From Pseudalgibacter ostreae (GTDB taxonomy: Bacteria > Bacteroidota > Bacteroidia > Flavobacteriales > Flavobacteriaceae), in assembly GCF_042427585.1 (NCBI RefSeq), contig NZ_JBHMFC010000077.1, forward strand, positions 1 to 64,000: 64,000 bases of DNA, read 5' to 3'. Every line of letters starts with the position of its first letter. Positions within the stretch are counted from its first letter, which is position 1. A model generated the notes under the pieces. That model was not told where the DNA came from. It saw only the letters and a list, made by a program, of their open reading frames with translations, and did not search any database. A program made the position numbers and the translations under genes. Of this stretch, positions 17,382-26,234 are shown piece by piece.

Positions 17382-17389
17382 CAAAACTA
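17382..17389 (-). promoter_or_regulatory. Candidate -7 box of the phosphatase gene
   Basis: The minus strand reads TAGTTTTG, which fits TAnnTTTG, 15 bases upstream of the phosphatase ATG. No clear -33 box was found, so this is tentative. Confidence 0.35.
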
Positions 17390-17546
17390 ACAGATCAATT
17401 ACCATATATAAAATATGTTTTGTACTTTATATGGTTTCTATGAAAATCAACTCATACGCTACACTTAATTTAAATCGATTCTAAATTACATCCCCACCAT
17501 AAGGTATTACCTTTAACTTCGACCTAATACAACATACTCTAAAAAT

Positions 17547-18845
17547 ATGGATCATATTGTTATTATAGGAAATGGTATTGCTGGTGTTACGGCAGCACGT
17601 CATATCCGTAAACTTTCCGACAAAAAAATAACTATTATTTCTGAAGAAACCGATTATTTTTTTTCCCGTACAGCACTTATGTATGTTTATATGGGCCACA
17701 TGACCTTTGAGCATACGCAACCGTACGAGAATTGGTTCTGGGAGAAAAACAACATCCATCTAAAAAAAGCCTATGTTGAAACGGTTGATACTAAAAACAA
17801 AACCCTTTGTTTTTCTAAGGGTGCAACCTTAAGCTACGACAAACTTATTATTGCAACAGGTAGCAAACCAAACAAGTTTGGATGGCCCGGACAAGATTTA
17901 AAAGGGGTTATGGGCATGTACCATAAGCAAGATTTAGAAAACCTAGAACAGCATGCGCCAAATAACACTGTATGCAAAAGAGCGGTTATTGTTGGTGGTG
18001 GTCTAATTGGTATTGAAATGGCCGAAATGTTAAGTTCTAGAAAAATTCCTGTTACGTTTTTAGTTAGGGAAAACAGCTTCTGGAACAACGTCTTGCCAGA
18101 AGGCGAAAGCGCACTAATTAACAAGCATATAAAAAGCCATCATATCGATTTGCGCCTTGGAACAAATTTAAAAGATATTATTTCTGATGAAAACGGCCAT
18201 GTTAAAGGGATACGCATTGCAGAAACAGGAGAAGAAATCCCTTGTAATGTTGTGGGGCTTACAGCTGGTGTTTCACCTAACATCGACCTTTTAAAAAACA
18301 CGGAAATTGAAACCGCTAAGGGCGTAAAAGTTAATCGCTATTTAGAAACCAATATTCCTGATGTTTATGCTATTGGCGATTGTGCCGAACAACATGAAGG
18401 CATAAACCAACGCAAGACTATTGAATCTGTTTGGTACACCGGAAGGATGATGGGTGAAACAGTGGCGCAAACCATTTGCGGAAATCGCATACCATATACC
18501 CCCGGCCATTGGTTTAACTCTGCAAAATTTTTTGATATCGAATACCAAACTTATGGTTGGGTGTTCCCTAAGCCCAAAGATCATGAAACACATTTTCATT
18601 GGAAACATGAAGACAATACAAAATGCATTACAATTTGTTATGATACCAAAACGAAGCAGTTTTTAGGAATAAACACTTTAGGCATACGCCTGCGCCATGA
18701 AACATTTGATAAGTGGCTTAATGAAAAACGAGATGTTAATTATGTAATTGAACATCTAATTGAAGCGAATTTCGATCCAGAATTCTATAAACGTTTTGAA
18801 AAAGATATTCTTAAAACTTATAAAAATGAGACATCACAGGTTTAG
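17547..18845 (+). CDS. FAD-dependent pyridine nucleotide-disulfide-type oxidoreductase
   Basis: A 432-residue flavoprotein of the rubredoxin/nitrite reductase-like NAD(P)H oxidoreductase group. Residues 4-33 form the FAD Rossmann motif (IVIIGNGIAGVTAARHI), AVIVGGGLIGIEMAEML near 150 is the NAD(P)H-binding motif, and DVYAIGDCAE near 275 is the second FAD motif. No redox-active CxxC is seen, so it probably passes electrons to an Fe-S partner. The next gene, 36 bp on, encodes a membrane ferredoxin-type protein, which makes a plausible electron-transfer pair. Confidence 0.88.
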   Translation: MDHIVIIGNGIAGVTAARHIRKLSDKKITIISEETDYFFSRTALMYVYMGHMTFEHTQPYENWFWEKNNIHLKKAYVETVDTKNKTLCFSKGATLSYDKLIIATGSKPNKFGWPGQDLKGVMGMYHKQDLENLEQHAPNNTVCKRAVIVGGGLIGIEMAEMLSSRKIPVTFLVRENSFWNNVLPEGESALINKHIKSHHIDLRLGTNLKDIISDENGHVKGIRIAETGEEIPCNVVGLTAGVSPNIDLLKNTEIETAKGVKVNRYLETNIPDVYAIGDCAEQHEGINQRKTIESVWYTGRMMGETVAQTICGNRIPYTPGHWFNSAKFFDIEYQTYGWVFPKPKDHETHFHWKHEDNTKCITICYDTKTKQFLGINTLGIRLRHETFDKWLNEKRDVNYVIEHLIEANFDPEFYKRFEKDILKTYKNETSQV

Positions 18846-18880
18846 AAAATCGGTGAACACTATAAAATAATAAAAAAACC

Positions 18881-20482
18881 ATGAGTTCGAAATTAAACCA
18901 CAGCATGTCTTTAGCGAAACCCGAAGCTAACGATTTATCCATAAAACAAAAAATAGCCGTTTTTTTAGGGGTTGTAGGGCTATTCATTTTCGTATTGGCC
19001 TTGTTTAATGCCGAGTTCCCTAATAAAGCCATTTTTCTTACCTCGTCTTTAGCCCTTATTGCTATAGGAACAATCATTTTTGCCAACGACTTGTACTTAA
19101 CGGCATCTAAAGGAATCAAAAACGATGGAGTTTGGTTTAAATCGATATCCTCTAGAGGCATATTGGGATGGATTGTTGGCATTGTACTTACGGGCTTTTA
19201 TATTGTTCTGTATTTTTATCCAGAATATTTAGGTCTAGCATCAGATGGTTCTAAAAACACAGGTCTTATTTCATTATTCGACCCTTTAAGTTACATGTTA
19301 AGTGGAAACCCTGCGAGCCAATGGTTTGTTTACGGCACATTATATACCTTGGCAATTTTAATTTTCGGATATAAATTCATGCTTAAATACCGTCACAACC
19401 GCTACCAACAATTACGTACGGTTTCGGTTATGTTTTTTCAACTCGGATTTGCTTATTTGATACCAGAATTTATGGCCAGGCTAAATAAAAGCCCTGGTTA
19501 TAACCTCCCTTACTATGATTTAAAAAGCATGTGGCCACTAAATTATTATCTTTTTGATAGTTGGTCTATAAATGGTTTTTTATCTTCTGGAGGACTGGGA
19601 TTATTGCTTTTAATTTTTGGTGTCTTGTCTATTTTCGTGGTATCACCTATTTTAACCTATAAATATGGGAAACGCTGGTACTGCTCGTGGGTCTGTGGTT
19701 GTGGTGGTTTGGCCGAAACAGTTGGCGACCCTTTTAGGCACTTAAGCAGTAAAAAACTATCGGCATGGAAAATTGAGCGCTGGTTGGTACATACGGTTTT
19801 AGTATTTTCAATTTTAATGACCACGGCTGTAGTTTATACCTATTTGGGCAATGATCCCAATAAGTTTTGGTTAACCCGTAAAGTACTTCTATTAGGTGTT
19901 GGTTTACTATTAACTTTAGTATTCAGTTTGGTTATGGTATTTAAGCGCAAGCAACTTGCCAAAGACGCTCGCTATGGCGCTATTGGTTATTTTGTAATTA
20001 TTATGGTTTTGTTCCTTATGCATTACACGGGTGCTACAGACAACATTTTTTTAATAAAATCCAGTAGTTTACGGGCTGCTTATGGCTTCTATATCGGTTC
20101 GATATTTTCGGGTGTTGTGGGCACAGGTTTCTATCCGATATTAGGCAATAGGGTTTGGTGTCGTTTTGGTTGTCCCATGGCCGCCATACTAGGGTTCCAA
20201 CAACGTATGTTTTCAAAATTTAGGATAACCACTAATGGCGGACAATGTATTTCATGTGGAAATTGTTCTGTTTATTGCGAAATGGGTATCGATGTACGTG
20301 CATATGCCCAAAAAGGTGAAAATATTGTACGCTCCAGTTGTGTGGGTTGCGGTGTGTGTAGTGCCGTTTGTCCAAGAGGTGTTTTAAAATTAGAAAATGG
20401 TGCTATGAACGGTCGTATCAACTCTAATGATATCTTATTAGGAAATGATGTAAATTTAATGGACTTGTTAAATAAGAAATAA
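18881..20482 (+). CDS. Polytopic 4Fe-4S ferredoxin-type membrane protein (NapH/CcoG-like)
   Basis: A 533-residue membrane protein with about 8-9 hydrophobic segments. Cysteine motifs are CSWVCGCGG near residue 270, RVWCRFGCPMAA near 430, and two ferredoxin motifs near the C-terminus (CISCGNCSVYCEMG and CVGCGVCSAVCPRG). This layout is typical of NapH, NosR or CcoG-like proteins that carry electrons at the membrane. It directly follows the FAD oxidoreductase, so NAD(P)H to flavin to Fe-S transfer is likely. The final acceptor is unknown; the membrane hydroxylase at 12.4 kb is one candidate. Confidence 0.88.
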   Translation: MSSKLNHSMSLAKPEANDLSIKQKIAVFLGVVGLFIFVLALFNAEFPNKAIFLTSSLALIAIGTIIFANDLYLTASKGIKNDGVWFKSISSRGILGWIVGIVLTGFYIVLYFYPEYLGLASDGSKNTGLISLFDPLSYMLSGNPASQWFVYGTLYTLAILIFGYKFMLKYRHNRYQQLRTVSVMFFQLGFAYLIPEFMARLNKSPGYNLPYYDLKSMWPLNYYLFDSWSINGFLSSGGLGLLLLIFGVLSIFVVSPILTYKYGKRWYCSWVCGCGGLAETVGDPFRHLSSKKLSAWKIERWLVHTVLVFSILMTTAVVYTYLGNDPNKFWLTRKVLLLGVGLLLTLVFSLVMVFKRKQLAKDARYGAIGYFVIIMVLFLMHYTGATDNIFLIKSSSLRAAYGFYIGSIFSGVVGTGFYPILGNRVWCRFGCPMAAILGFQQRMFSKFRITTNGGQCISCGNCSVYCEMGIDVRAYAQKGENIVRSSCVGCGVCSAVCPRGVLKLENGAMNGRINSNDILLGNDVNLMDLLNKK

Positions 20483-20546
20483 GGTTTAGAACTTTATCAG
20501 AGGCCTCTTTACAAAAATAAGACTCTTTTTTCTAATAACAAATCAC

Positions 20547-20601
20547 CATGTTTTATAGAGCTAACTTAACTATTCTGTTTTCGTTAGCTCTACAAAACAT
20601 G
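20547..20601. repeat. 19-bp inverted repeat in the gap after the Fe-S gene
   Basis: Arms 20547-20565 and 20583-20601 match over 18 of 19 bases with a 17-base loop. The single mismatch is A-C on the plus-strand RNA but a G-U pair on the minus-strand RNA. No T-run follows on either strand, so it is not a plain terminator. Confidence 0.55.
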
Positions 20602-20820
20602 CTTAATCCTTCCAAGCCTAATAAAAGTAATCATTCGTACACAAAAGTACATTCAAGCAACACATACATTATCACCGTTTTACACCTTTCAAATTAAGCC
20701 AAAAAACATTAAACACACTAAAAAGCTTCAGTTCTTTAAAAAACCTCTAGAAACTTAGCTAATTCATATGAAATAAAGAAAATGGGCAGCGATACTTCCT
20801 TAAAAACTAAAAGAATAAAT

Positions 20821-20828
20821 TAACTTTG
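20821..20828 (+). promoter_or_regulatory. Candidate -7 box of the glycosyltransferase operon
   Basis: TAACTTTG matches TAnnTTTG exactly, 35 bases before the ATG of the first glycosyltransferase, which would give a short leader of about 30 bases. No clear -33 box is visible. Confidence 0.5.
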
Positions 20829-20863
20829 TACCGTAAAATAGAAAATAAACACATCATTATTAA

Positions 20864-21556
20864 ATGACGAAAGTAAAAGTCATCATTCCTGCATATAATG
20901 AAGCAGATTCCATAGCTCACGTTATCCATGATATTCCTAGCACCGTAAATGAAATCATTGTGGTTAGTAACAATTCCACAGATCAAACAGAACATAATGC
21001 CAAAGCAGCTGGTGCTACCGTTTTATTGGAACCCCGTAGAGGTTATGGTTATGCGTGTTTAAAAGGGATGGAGTATCTTAAAAATCAAGAAGACAAACCT
21101 GATATTGTTGTGTTTTTAGATGGCGACTACAGTGATTACCCCGAGGCATTAGATAAAATAATAGCACCCATTATAAACGATGGTATCGATTTCGTGATAG
21201 GTTCTCGTGTAAAAGCATTAAGAGCACCAGGCTCCATGACGAAACCTCAAATATTCGGCAACTGGCTAGCTACCACTCTTATGCATTTATTTTTCAATGC
21301 TAAATTTACGGATTTAGGCCCTTTTAGAGCGATTAAATACGAAAAATTATTAGCCCTTAAAATGGAGGACAAAACATATGGCTGGACTGTAGAAATGCAA
21401 TTAAAAGTTTTAAAACATAAATTTTCATATACTGAAATACCTGTAAATTATCGTAATAGAATTGGCGTCTCAAAAGTATCAGGAACCATAAAAGGCGCTA
21501 TATTTGCAGGCATAAAAATATTAGGTTGGATTTTTAAATACAGCATTAAAAGATGA
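20864..21556 (+). CDS. Family 2 glycosyltransferase (polyprenyl-phosphate/DPM1-like)
   Basis: A 230-residue GT2 enzyme. It shows the nucleotide-binding start VIIPAYNEADSIAHVI, the metal motif FLDGDYSDYPEAL, and NYRNRIGVSKVSGT toward the end. This form without extra membrane helices resembles polyprenyl-phosphate sugar transferases, which load a sugar onto a lipid carrier. Its stop overlaps the next ATG in ATGA, so the two glycosyltransferases are translationally coupled. A GT-C enzyme two genes downstream could use the lipid-linked sugar. Confidence 0.85.
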   Translation: MTKVKVIIPAYNEADSIAHVIHDIPSTVNEIIVVSNNSTDQTEHNAKAAGATVLLEPRRGYGYACLKGMEYLKNQEDKPDIVVFLDGDYSDYPEALDKIIAPIINDGIDFVIGSRVKALRAPGSMTKPQIFGNWLATTLMHLFFNAKFTDLGPFRAIKYEKLLALKMEDKTYGWTVEMQLKVLKHKFSYTEIPVNYRNRIGVSKVSGTIKGAIFAGIKILGWIFKYSIKR

Positions 21557-23043
21557 TTATAGAGACCACGATTATAGTAATTTACACCATTGCACTTATT
21601 CTTATATTCCTATATTCATTAGCACAGCTAAACCTGCTTGTAAATTACTTGTCATCCAAAAGAAAAAAGGATGATTCGCCGCTATTCGACATGTCAAATC
21701 CCGATGAGGTGCCTTACATCACCATTCAACTGCCCGTTTATAACGAAATGTATGTTATGGAACGGCTGCTTGACAATATTGCTTTAATAGATTACCCAAA
21801 AAGCAAGTTAGAAATCCAAGTGCTGGACGACTCTACAGATGAAACCGTTGAAAGCACTCGAAAGCATGTTGAAAAAATCCAAGCCACAGGTTTAGATATC
21901 AGGCACATTACCCGTACCGATCGCTCAGGCTATAAAGCTGGTGCATTAAAAGAAGGCCTAAAAGTGGCCAAAGGCGAATTTATTGCCATATTTGATTCCG
22001 ATTTTTTACCAAAACCAGATTGGTTAATGCAAACCGTTCCTTATTTTAAGGATGATAAAATTGGTGTGGTACAAACGCGTTGGGGACATATCAACCGAAG
22101 CTACTCCATACTTACAAAAATTCAAGCCTTTGCATTAGATGCCCATTTCACATTAGAGCAAACAGGAAGAAACAGTAAAGGACATTTTATTAACTTTAAT
22201 GGTACTGCGGGTTTATGGAGAAAAACCTGTATTATAGATGCTGGAAACTGGGAAGGAGACACGCTTACAGAAGACTTGGATCTGAGCTATCGTGCGCAAT
22301 TAAAAAACTGGAAGTTTAAATACCTTGAACATGTTGAAACTCCTGCAGAATTACCTATTATTATAAGTGCTGCCCGTTCACAGCAATTTAGATGGAACAA
22401 AGGTGGTGCAGAAAACTTTAGAAAAATGCTTGGGCGTGTTTTAAGAAGTAAGACTATTTCTCCCAAAACCAAATTACACGGTTTACTGCACTTACTAAAT
22501 AGTACTATGTTTTTAAATGTACTTATAGTTGGTATTTTAAGCGTTCCGATGCTATATATTAAAAACGAGTATGCACATTTAAGACCTTATTTTTATTTTA
22601 TGAGTTTCTTTGTAATGAGCAGTATTATTTTCTTCATCTGTTATTGGTTTATGTATAAAAACATTTATGGAAGTGGTTTTAAAAACTTTATAAAATATAT
22701 AGGTATGTTTTTTGTGTTTTTTTCTATAGCCATGGGCTTTTCATTACATAATTCCATTGCTGTGCTAGAGGGACATATGGGAAAGAAAAGTGAATTTATA
22801 CGTACTCCTAAGTTTAATATTAGCAAATATAAGGACAATTGGAAAAACAATAAATACATAAAAAAAACGGTATCTGTACACGTGATCTTTGAAGGGCTTC
22901 TTATGCTTTACTTCGGGTTTGGTATGTACAGTGCTTTTATTGTTGGCGACCAAGGTGGCGATTTCGGACTCTTCCCCTTTCATCTCATGCTGTTTTCAGG
23001 CTTTGGGTATGTGTTTTTTAAATCCTTGACCTCGAAAGTTTAA
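21553..23043 (+). CDS. Cellulose-synthase-like membrane glycosyltransferase (GT2)
   Basis: A 496-residue membrane enzyme with one N-terminal helix (about 7-28), a large GT2 domain and a C-terminal bundle of 4-5 helices. The processive-type motifs are all present: LDDSTDET, DSDFLPKPDW, TEDLDLSYR and QQFRWNKG (QxxRW). Relatives include cellulose synthase-like and glucomannan synthase-like proteins. It overlaps the previous gene by 4 bases. The product could be a polysaccharide or a glycolipid; the sequence does not decide. Confidence 0.88.
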   Translation: MIIETTIIVIYTIALILIFLYSLAQLNLLVNYLSSKRKKDDSPLFDMSNPDEVPYITIQLPVYNEMYVMERLLDNIALIDYPKSKLEIQVLDDSTDETVESTRKHVEKIQATGLDIRHITRTDRSGYKAGALKEGLKVAKGEFIAIFDSDFLPKPDWLMQTVPYFKDDKIGVVQTRWGHINRSYSILTKIQAFALDAHFTLEQTGRNSKGHFINFNGTAGLWRKTCIIDAGNWEGDTLTEDLDLSYRAQLKNWKFKYLEHVETPAELPIIISAARSQQFRWNKGGAENFRKMLGRVLRSKTISPKTKLHGLLHLLNSTMFLNVLIVGILSVPMLYIKNEYAHLRPYFYFMSFFVMSSIIFFICYWFMYKNIYGSGFKNFIKYIGMFFVFFSIAMGFSLHNSIAVLEGHMGKKSEFIRTPKFNISKYKDNWKNNKYIKKTVSVHVIFEGLLMLYFGFGMYSAFIVGDQGGDFGLFPFHLMLFSGFGYVFFKSLTSKV

Positions 23044-23129
23044 AAGAGAAAGATTATGCTTTTTTCAATTTAGAAACACCTCAAAGAGGCTTAGCACATT
23101 GCAGATAGATAATAAATGATTTTCGGCTT

Positions 23130-24581
23130 ATGCCTATAAAACCATTATTTTTAAACACGAATAAGTACGCTATCGTTATGGTGCTTATAAGTAGCTTGTT
23201 ATACGGCTTATTTGCATATGATTTGCAACGCACCGAATACACAAAGCTCATGCTCCTGTACACCGCTTTGTTTTTTCTGTTTTATAAGTTAGTGCACGTT
23301 TGGAAACACCAGCCAACCTATTTGATGGCTGTCGCTTTTATTTTTAGAGCGATTTTCATTTTGGCCATTCCTAATCTATCACAGGATTTTTATCGTTTTA
23401 TTTGGGACGGTAGACTCATTATGCAAGGCTTTAATCCATATTTACATACTGTTGAATCTTTTATAAGTAATAACGAGTTTCCCATAGCGCAAGCCGAAGA
23501 GCTCTACTTGGGCATGGGTACACTTAATGCGAGCCACTTTAGTAACTATCCGCCTTTAAACCAATTCTGTTTTGTTATTGCCGCAGTATTTAGCGGTAAA
23601 AGTATTCTGGGCGCCGTAGCCACTATGCGCTTGCTCATTATTGCCGCAGACTTCGGAACCCTTTATTTTGGCAGTAAACTATTAAAGAAATTAAACCTTT
23701 CGGTTTATACTATTTTTTGGTTTATACTCAACCCTTTTATTATCATAGAACTCACTGGGAACCTTCATTTCGAAAGTGTCATGATCTTCTTCCTAATTTG
23801 GAGTCTTTACCTGTTACATTCCGGAAAATGGCAATTAGCCGCATGTATTTTAGCATTATCTATATCTGTAAAATTGATACCTCTTATGTTTATGCCCTTG
23901 TTTTTTCAGTGGTTTTTGAAACAGGGGAACAACTTAAATAAACCGGTACGTAATAAAAAAACTATAGCTTCTTGCTTTCCAAAAGAAATTAAGACACACT
24001 ATAACCGACAAGGGATGAAAACTTTTATAGCATTTTCTTTACTTGTTCTTTTAATTAGCGGCTTGCTCTTTTTACCTTTCTTTTCTTCTCAGTTTATAAA
24101 AAATTATACCAAAACAGTAGGACTGTGGTTTTATAGTTTCGAGTTTAACGCCAGCTTGTATTATGTTTTTAGAGAAATAGGCTATATGTTTAGCGGTTAT
24201 AACCAAATTGCTCTCATTGGAAAAGTAACGCCTATGGTTGTAATTGTATTTGTTTTGATAATTACATTTTACAAAAAAAACATAACAAGCACCCAGCTGA
24301 TAAGCTCAATGATAATGGTTCTATCCTTTTATTATTTTACAGCTTCAACGGTGCACCCATGGTATATAGCAATGCTTTTAATTCTCTCCGTTTTTACCAC
24401 GTATAAGTTCCCACTGGTTTGGAGCTTTGTAATCATACTCAGTTATTTATCATATATGGATGTAGGCAAAGCAGACAAGTCTGAAAACCTATGGATAATC
24501 GCCTTAGAATATGGTGTCGTTTTTGGTGTGTTACTGTATGAGCTTATAGCTAAAAAAAACGCTAACGGCTCGCTAGTGTAG
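23130..24581 (+). CDS. GT-C polyprenyl-phosphate-dependent mannosyltransferase-like membrane protein
   Basis: A 483-residue protein with about 11 hydrophobic segments. The early loop SQDFYRFIWDGRLIMQGFNP has the acidic residues and WDGR typical of GT87/GT-C enzymes that use lipid-linked sugars. Later helices contain FWFILNPFIIIELTGNLHFE. It lies 87 bp after the cellulose-synthase-like gene and could use the lipid-linked sugar made by the DPM1-like protein. There is no terminator on its own strand directly behind it. Confidence 0.8.
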   Translation: MPIKPLFLNTNKYAIVMVLISSLLYGLFAYDLQRTEYTKLMLLYTALFFLFYKLVHVWKHQPTYLMAVAFIFRAIFILAIPNLSQDFYRFIWDGRLIMQGFNPYLHTVESFISNNEFPIAQAEELYLGMGTLNASHFSNYPPLNQFCFVIAAVFSGKSILGAVATMRLLIIAADFGTLYFGSKLLKKLNLSVYTIFWFILNPFIIIELTGNLHFESVMIFFLIWSLYLLHSGKWQLAACILALSISVKLIPLMFMPLFFQWFLKQGNNLNKPVRNKKTIASCFPKEIKTHYNRQGMKTFIAFSLLVLLISGLLFLPFFSSQFIKNYTKTVGLWFYSFEFNASLYYVFREIGYMFSGYNQIALIGKVTPMVVIVFVLIITFYKKNITSTQLISSMIMVLSFYYFTASTVHPWYIAMLLILSVFTTYKFPLVWSFVIILSYLSYMDVGKADKSENLWIIALEYGVVFGVLLYELIAKKNANGSLV

Positions 24582-24649
24582 CCATATGTTTTACTCTGAA
24601 GGATGACCAAACCTATATCTCATATATTCCTTTACAATATTTTTAAAAT

Positions 24650-24673
24650 AAAAAAAGCCTCCATACAGGAGGC
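24650..24673 (-). terminator. Terminator for the small secreted protein gene
   Basis: The minus strand reads GCCTCC-TGTAT-GGAGGC followed by seven T, about 29 bases after the stop of the 24.7-kb gene. Confidence 0.85.
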
Positions 24674-24701
24674 CTAATGCATTATATAACAATTGATAAA
24701 A

Positions 24702-25082
24702 CTACACTTTTTCTAAAGCTGTAATGGTGTTTTCTTCATTTTCATCTTCATAACCATCGGCATCCTTAGTCATTTTTATGTCTTTATCGAAAGTGATTTT
24801 AAATTTGGTTTTTAATAAAGCATCTGAATTCAAATCAAACGTTTTTAAAACATTAGCATCTACTTTTTGAAAGGTAAGCGTATATTCCTCATTGTCCTTA
24901 CCCTTCGTAACGAAATTATAACCATAACTTTCATGACCATCATAGGTAGCATAAATAATAAATCCCTTTTGCAGTATTTCATTTTCAAGACTAGCACTAG
25001 GATTAAAAACCATTTTAAAACTTGTTAATACCACAAAGGATAAAACCAAACCACTTAACACAATTATTTTTTTAATTTTCAT
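24702..25082 (-). CDS. Small exported protein of unknown function, related to the 73-aa protein at 25.7 kb
   Basis: A 126-residue protein with an N-terminal signal peptide (MKIKKIIVLSGLVLSFVVL). I do not recognise a family. The mature part contains FQKVDANVLKTFDLNSD and FKITF, which line up with FEELHPRVLKQFDLKHD and FRITF in the small protein encoded at 25673-25894; 13 of about 31 positions are identical. The two are probably paralogues, one exported and one cytosolic. It ends in an acidic tail and has its own terminator. Confidence 0.7.
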   Translation of the reverse strand: MKIKKIIVLSGLVLSFVVLTSFKMVFNPSASLENEILQKGFIIYATYDGHESYGYNFVTKGKDNEEYTLTFQKVDANVLKTFDLNSDALLKTKFKITFDKDIKMTKDADGYEDENEENTITALEKV

Positions 25083-25672
25083 CTCTACTGTTTTTCGTTT
25101 TTTTAATAAAGTTTATCGGAAACCCGATTTACCAAAAGCCCGATATGCTTATAATAACTTTAGCTTAAAGTTATTGGCGATGTTTGCTATAAGTGTGTTT
25201 CTATATTAATTAAAGGATTTAAGTTAAAAAAAATAATTAATAAATAATCTTAAAATAGTATGGATACGCGCTATGATTTAAGAACTTCTTTTGAATCTTT
25301 AAAGCTCTTTTACACCAAAAACGTAGCTTTTGTAAAAAAGGAGATATACTCTTCACCTGATTTTATAACAGCAAACACTTTCAACTTAAGCTAAATTTAG
25401 TTAATAGGGTTTAACGTTAATCAAATGCTTTATTTTAAATCGACAATTCCCTACAGATTCAGGACAAGGTTTTCCTTAAAAACATAGTTTGAATGATGGA
25501 AACTGGAGTTTAAAGATTTTATGGCCATTTTAATGACCATAAAATCTATACCTATCCAATTTTGGGCGCTCGTCGCTTTACCAAACCCCTATATAAGTAT
25601 AAAACGTTTCGGTTTCTTTTACATTTAAGGCCAAGTAAAGCCAAGCAAAATCATGTGATTATAGGCATAATT
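25083..25672. other. Non-coding gap of 590 bases
   Basis: No convincing gene. A 44-codon open frame starts with ATG at 25260 on the plus strand, but I see no family or homologue support. A perfect dyad lies at 25153-25175. The rest is AT-rich and unassigned. Confidence 0.45.
25153..25175. repeat. Perfect 10-bp inverted repeat with 3-base loop
   Basis: AATAACTTTA and TAAAGTTATT flank GCT. It lies about 70 bases upstream of the exported-protein gene, in its leader or promoter region, and could be an operator or a tight hairpin. Confidence 0.5.
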
Positions 25673-25894
25673 TTAAATCGGCTTTAAGCTTTCTACCCTA
25701 TAAATAACATCATCCCCGTCGGCATTCTCAACAAATGTTATTCTAAAATTTTGATCTATAAAACGTTCATCATGCTTTAAATCGAATTGTTTTAAAACTC
25801 GGGGATGTAACTCTTCAAAGGCTAATTCTTCCCCATTTTCAAACCAAAAAATGTAAAAACCGTTTTCATACGACTTAAAAACAGCAGTTCTCAT
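25673..25894 (-). CDS. Small conserved-looking protein, last gene of the polyamine operon
   Basis: A 73-residue protein without signal peptide or membrane segment. Its core is LAFEELHPRVLKQFDLKHD, similar to the secreted protein at 24.7 kb. It lies 11 bases after the 108-aa gene and so is probably cotranscribed with speA-speB and the deoxyhypusine synthase homologue. No function is known to me. Tight packing and the paralogue argue that it is a real gene. Confidence 0.65.
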   Translation of the reverse strand: MRTAVFKSYENGFYIFWFENGEELAFEELHPRVLKQFDLKHDERFIDQNFRITFVENADGDDVIYRVESLKPI

Positions 25895-25905
25895 ATCATT
25901 TATTT

Positions 25906-26232
25906 TTATTCATTATCGTCTTCGTCGACTTCATCCATGATGTCGGGTTCTTGTATGGCTTCTGGATCGTTGCCTTCAAAATCCTCATAATCATCTTCAT
26001 CGTAATTTTCCATAGTAAGTGCGAGCTTAGTACTCACTTTTACTAAATACTTGGTATCTGCAGTAGTAACCTCTACACATTCTACCCATTCGTTATTGGC
26101 ATTTTTAAAGGAAATAACATTATCGTCATCATATCCATGTGGATATTTTTCAACGAGCAAGGCCAAAATTTCTGGTGTTAATTTTTTAAAATCGACAATT
26201 ACACGTTTAAGATTATCGTTTCTTTTAGTCAT
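25906..26232 (-). CDS. Small acidic protein of the polyamine operon
   Basis: A 108-residue cytosolic protein. The N-terminal 75 residues look folded (VIVDFKKLTPEILALLVEKY, then YDDDNVISFKNANNEWVE). The last 30 residues are almost all Asp and Glu. Relatives are common in flavobacteria and, as I recall, some are labelled DNA primase, for which I see no support. It lies 2 bases after the deoxyhypusine synthase homologue. The acidic tail could bind polyamines or basic proteins; that is inference. Confidence 0.75.
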   Translation of the reverse strand: MTKRNDNLKRVIVDFKKLTPEILALLVEKYPHGYDDDNVISFKNANNEWVECVEVTTADTKYLVKVSTKLALTMENYDEDDYEDFEGNDPEAIQEPDIMDEVDEDDNE

Positions 26233-26234
26233 AA

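Larger units (their letters stand above)
20483..20863. other. Non-coding gap between Fe-S gene and glycosyltransferase
   Basis: The 381 bases hold no convincing gene. They contain a 10-bp palindrome AGAGGCCTCT early on, the 19-bp inverted repeat at 20547-20601, and a promoter element at the right end. Confidence 0.5.
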
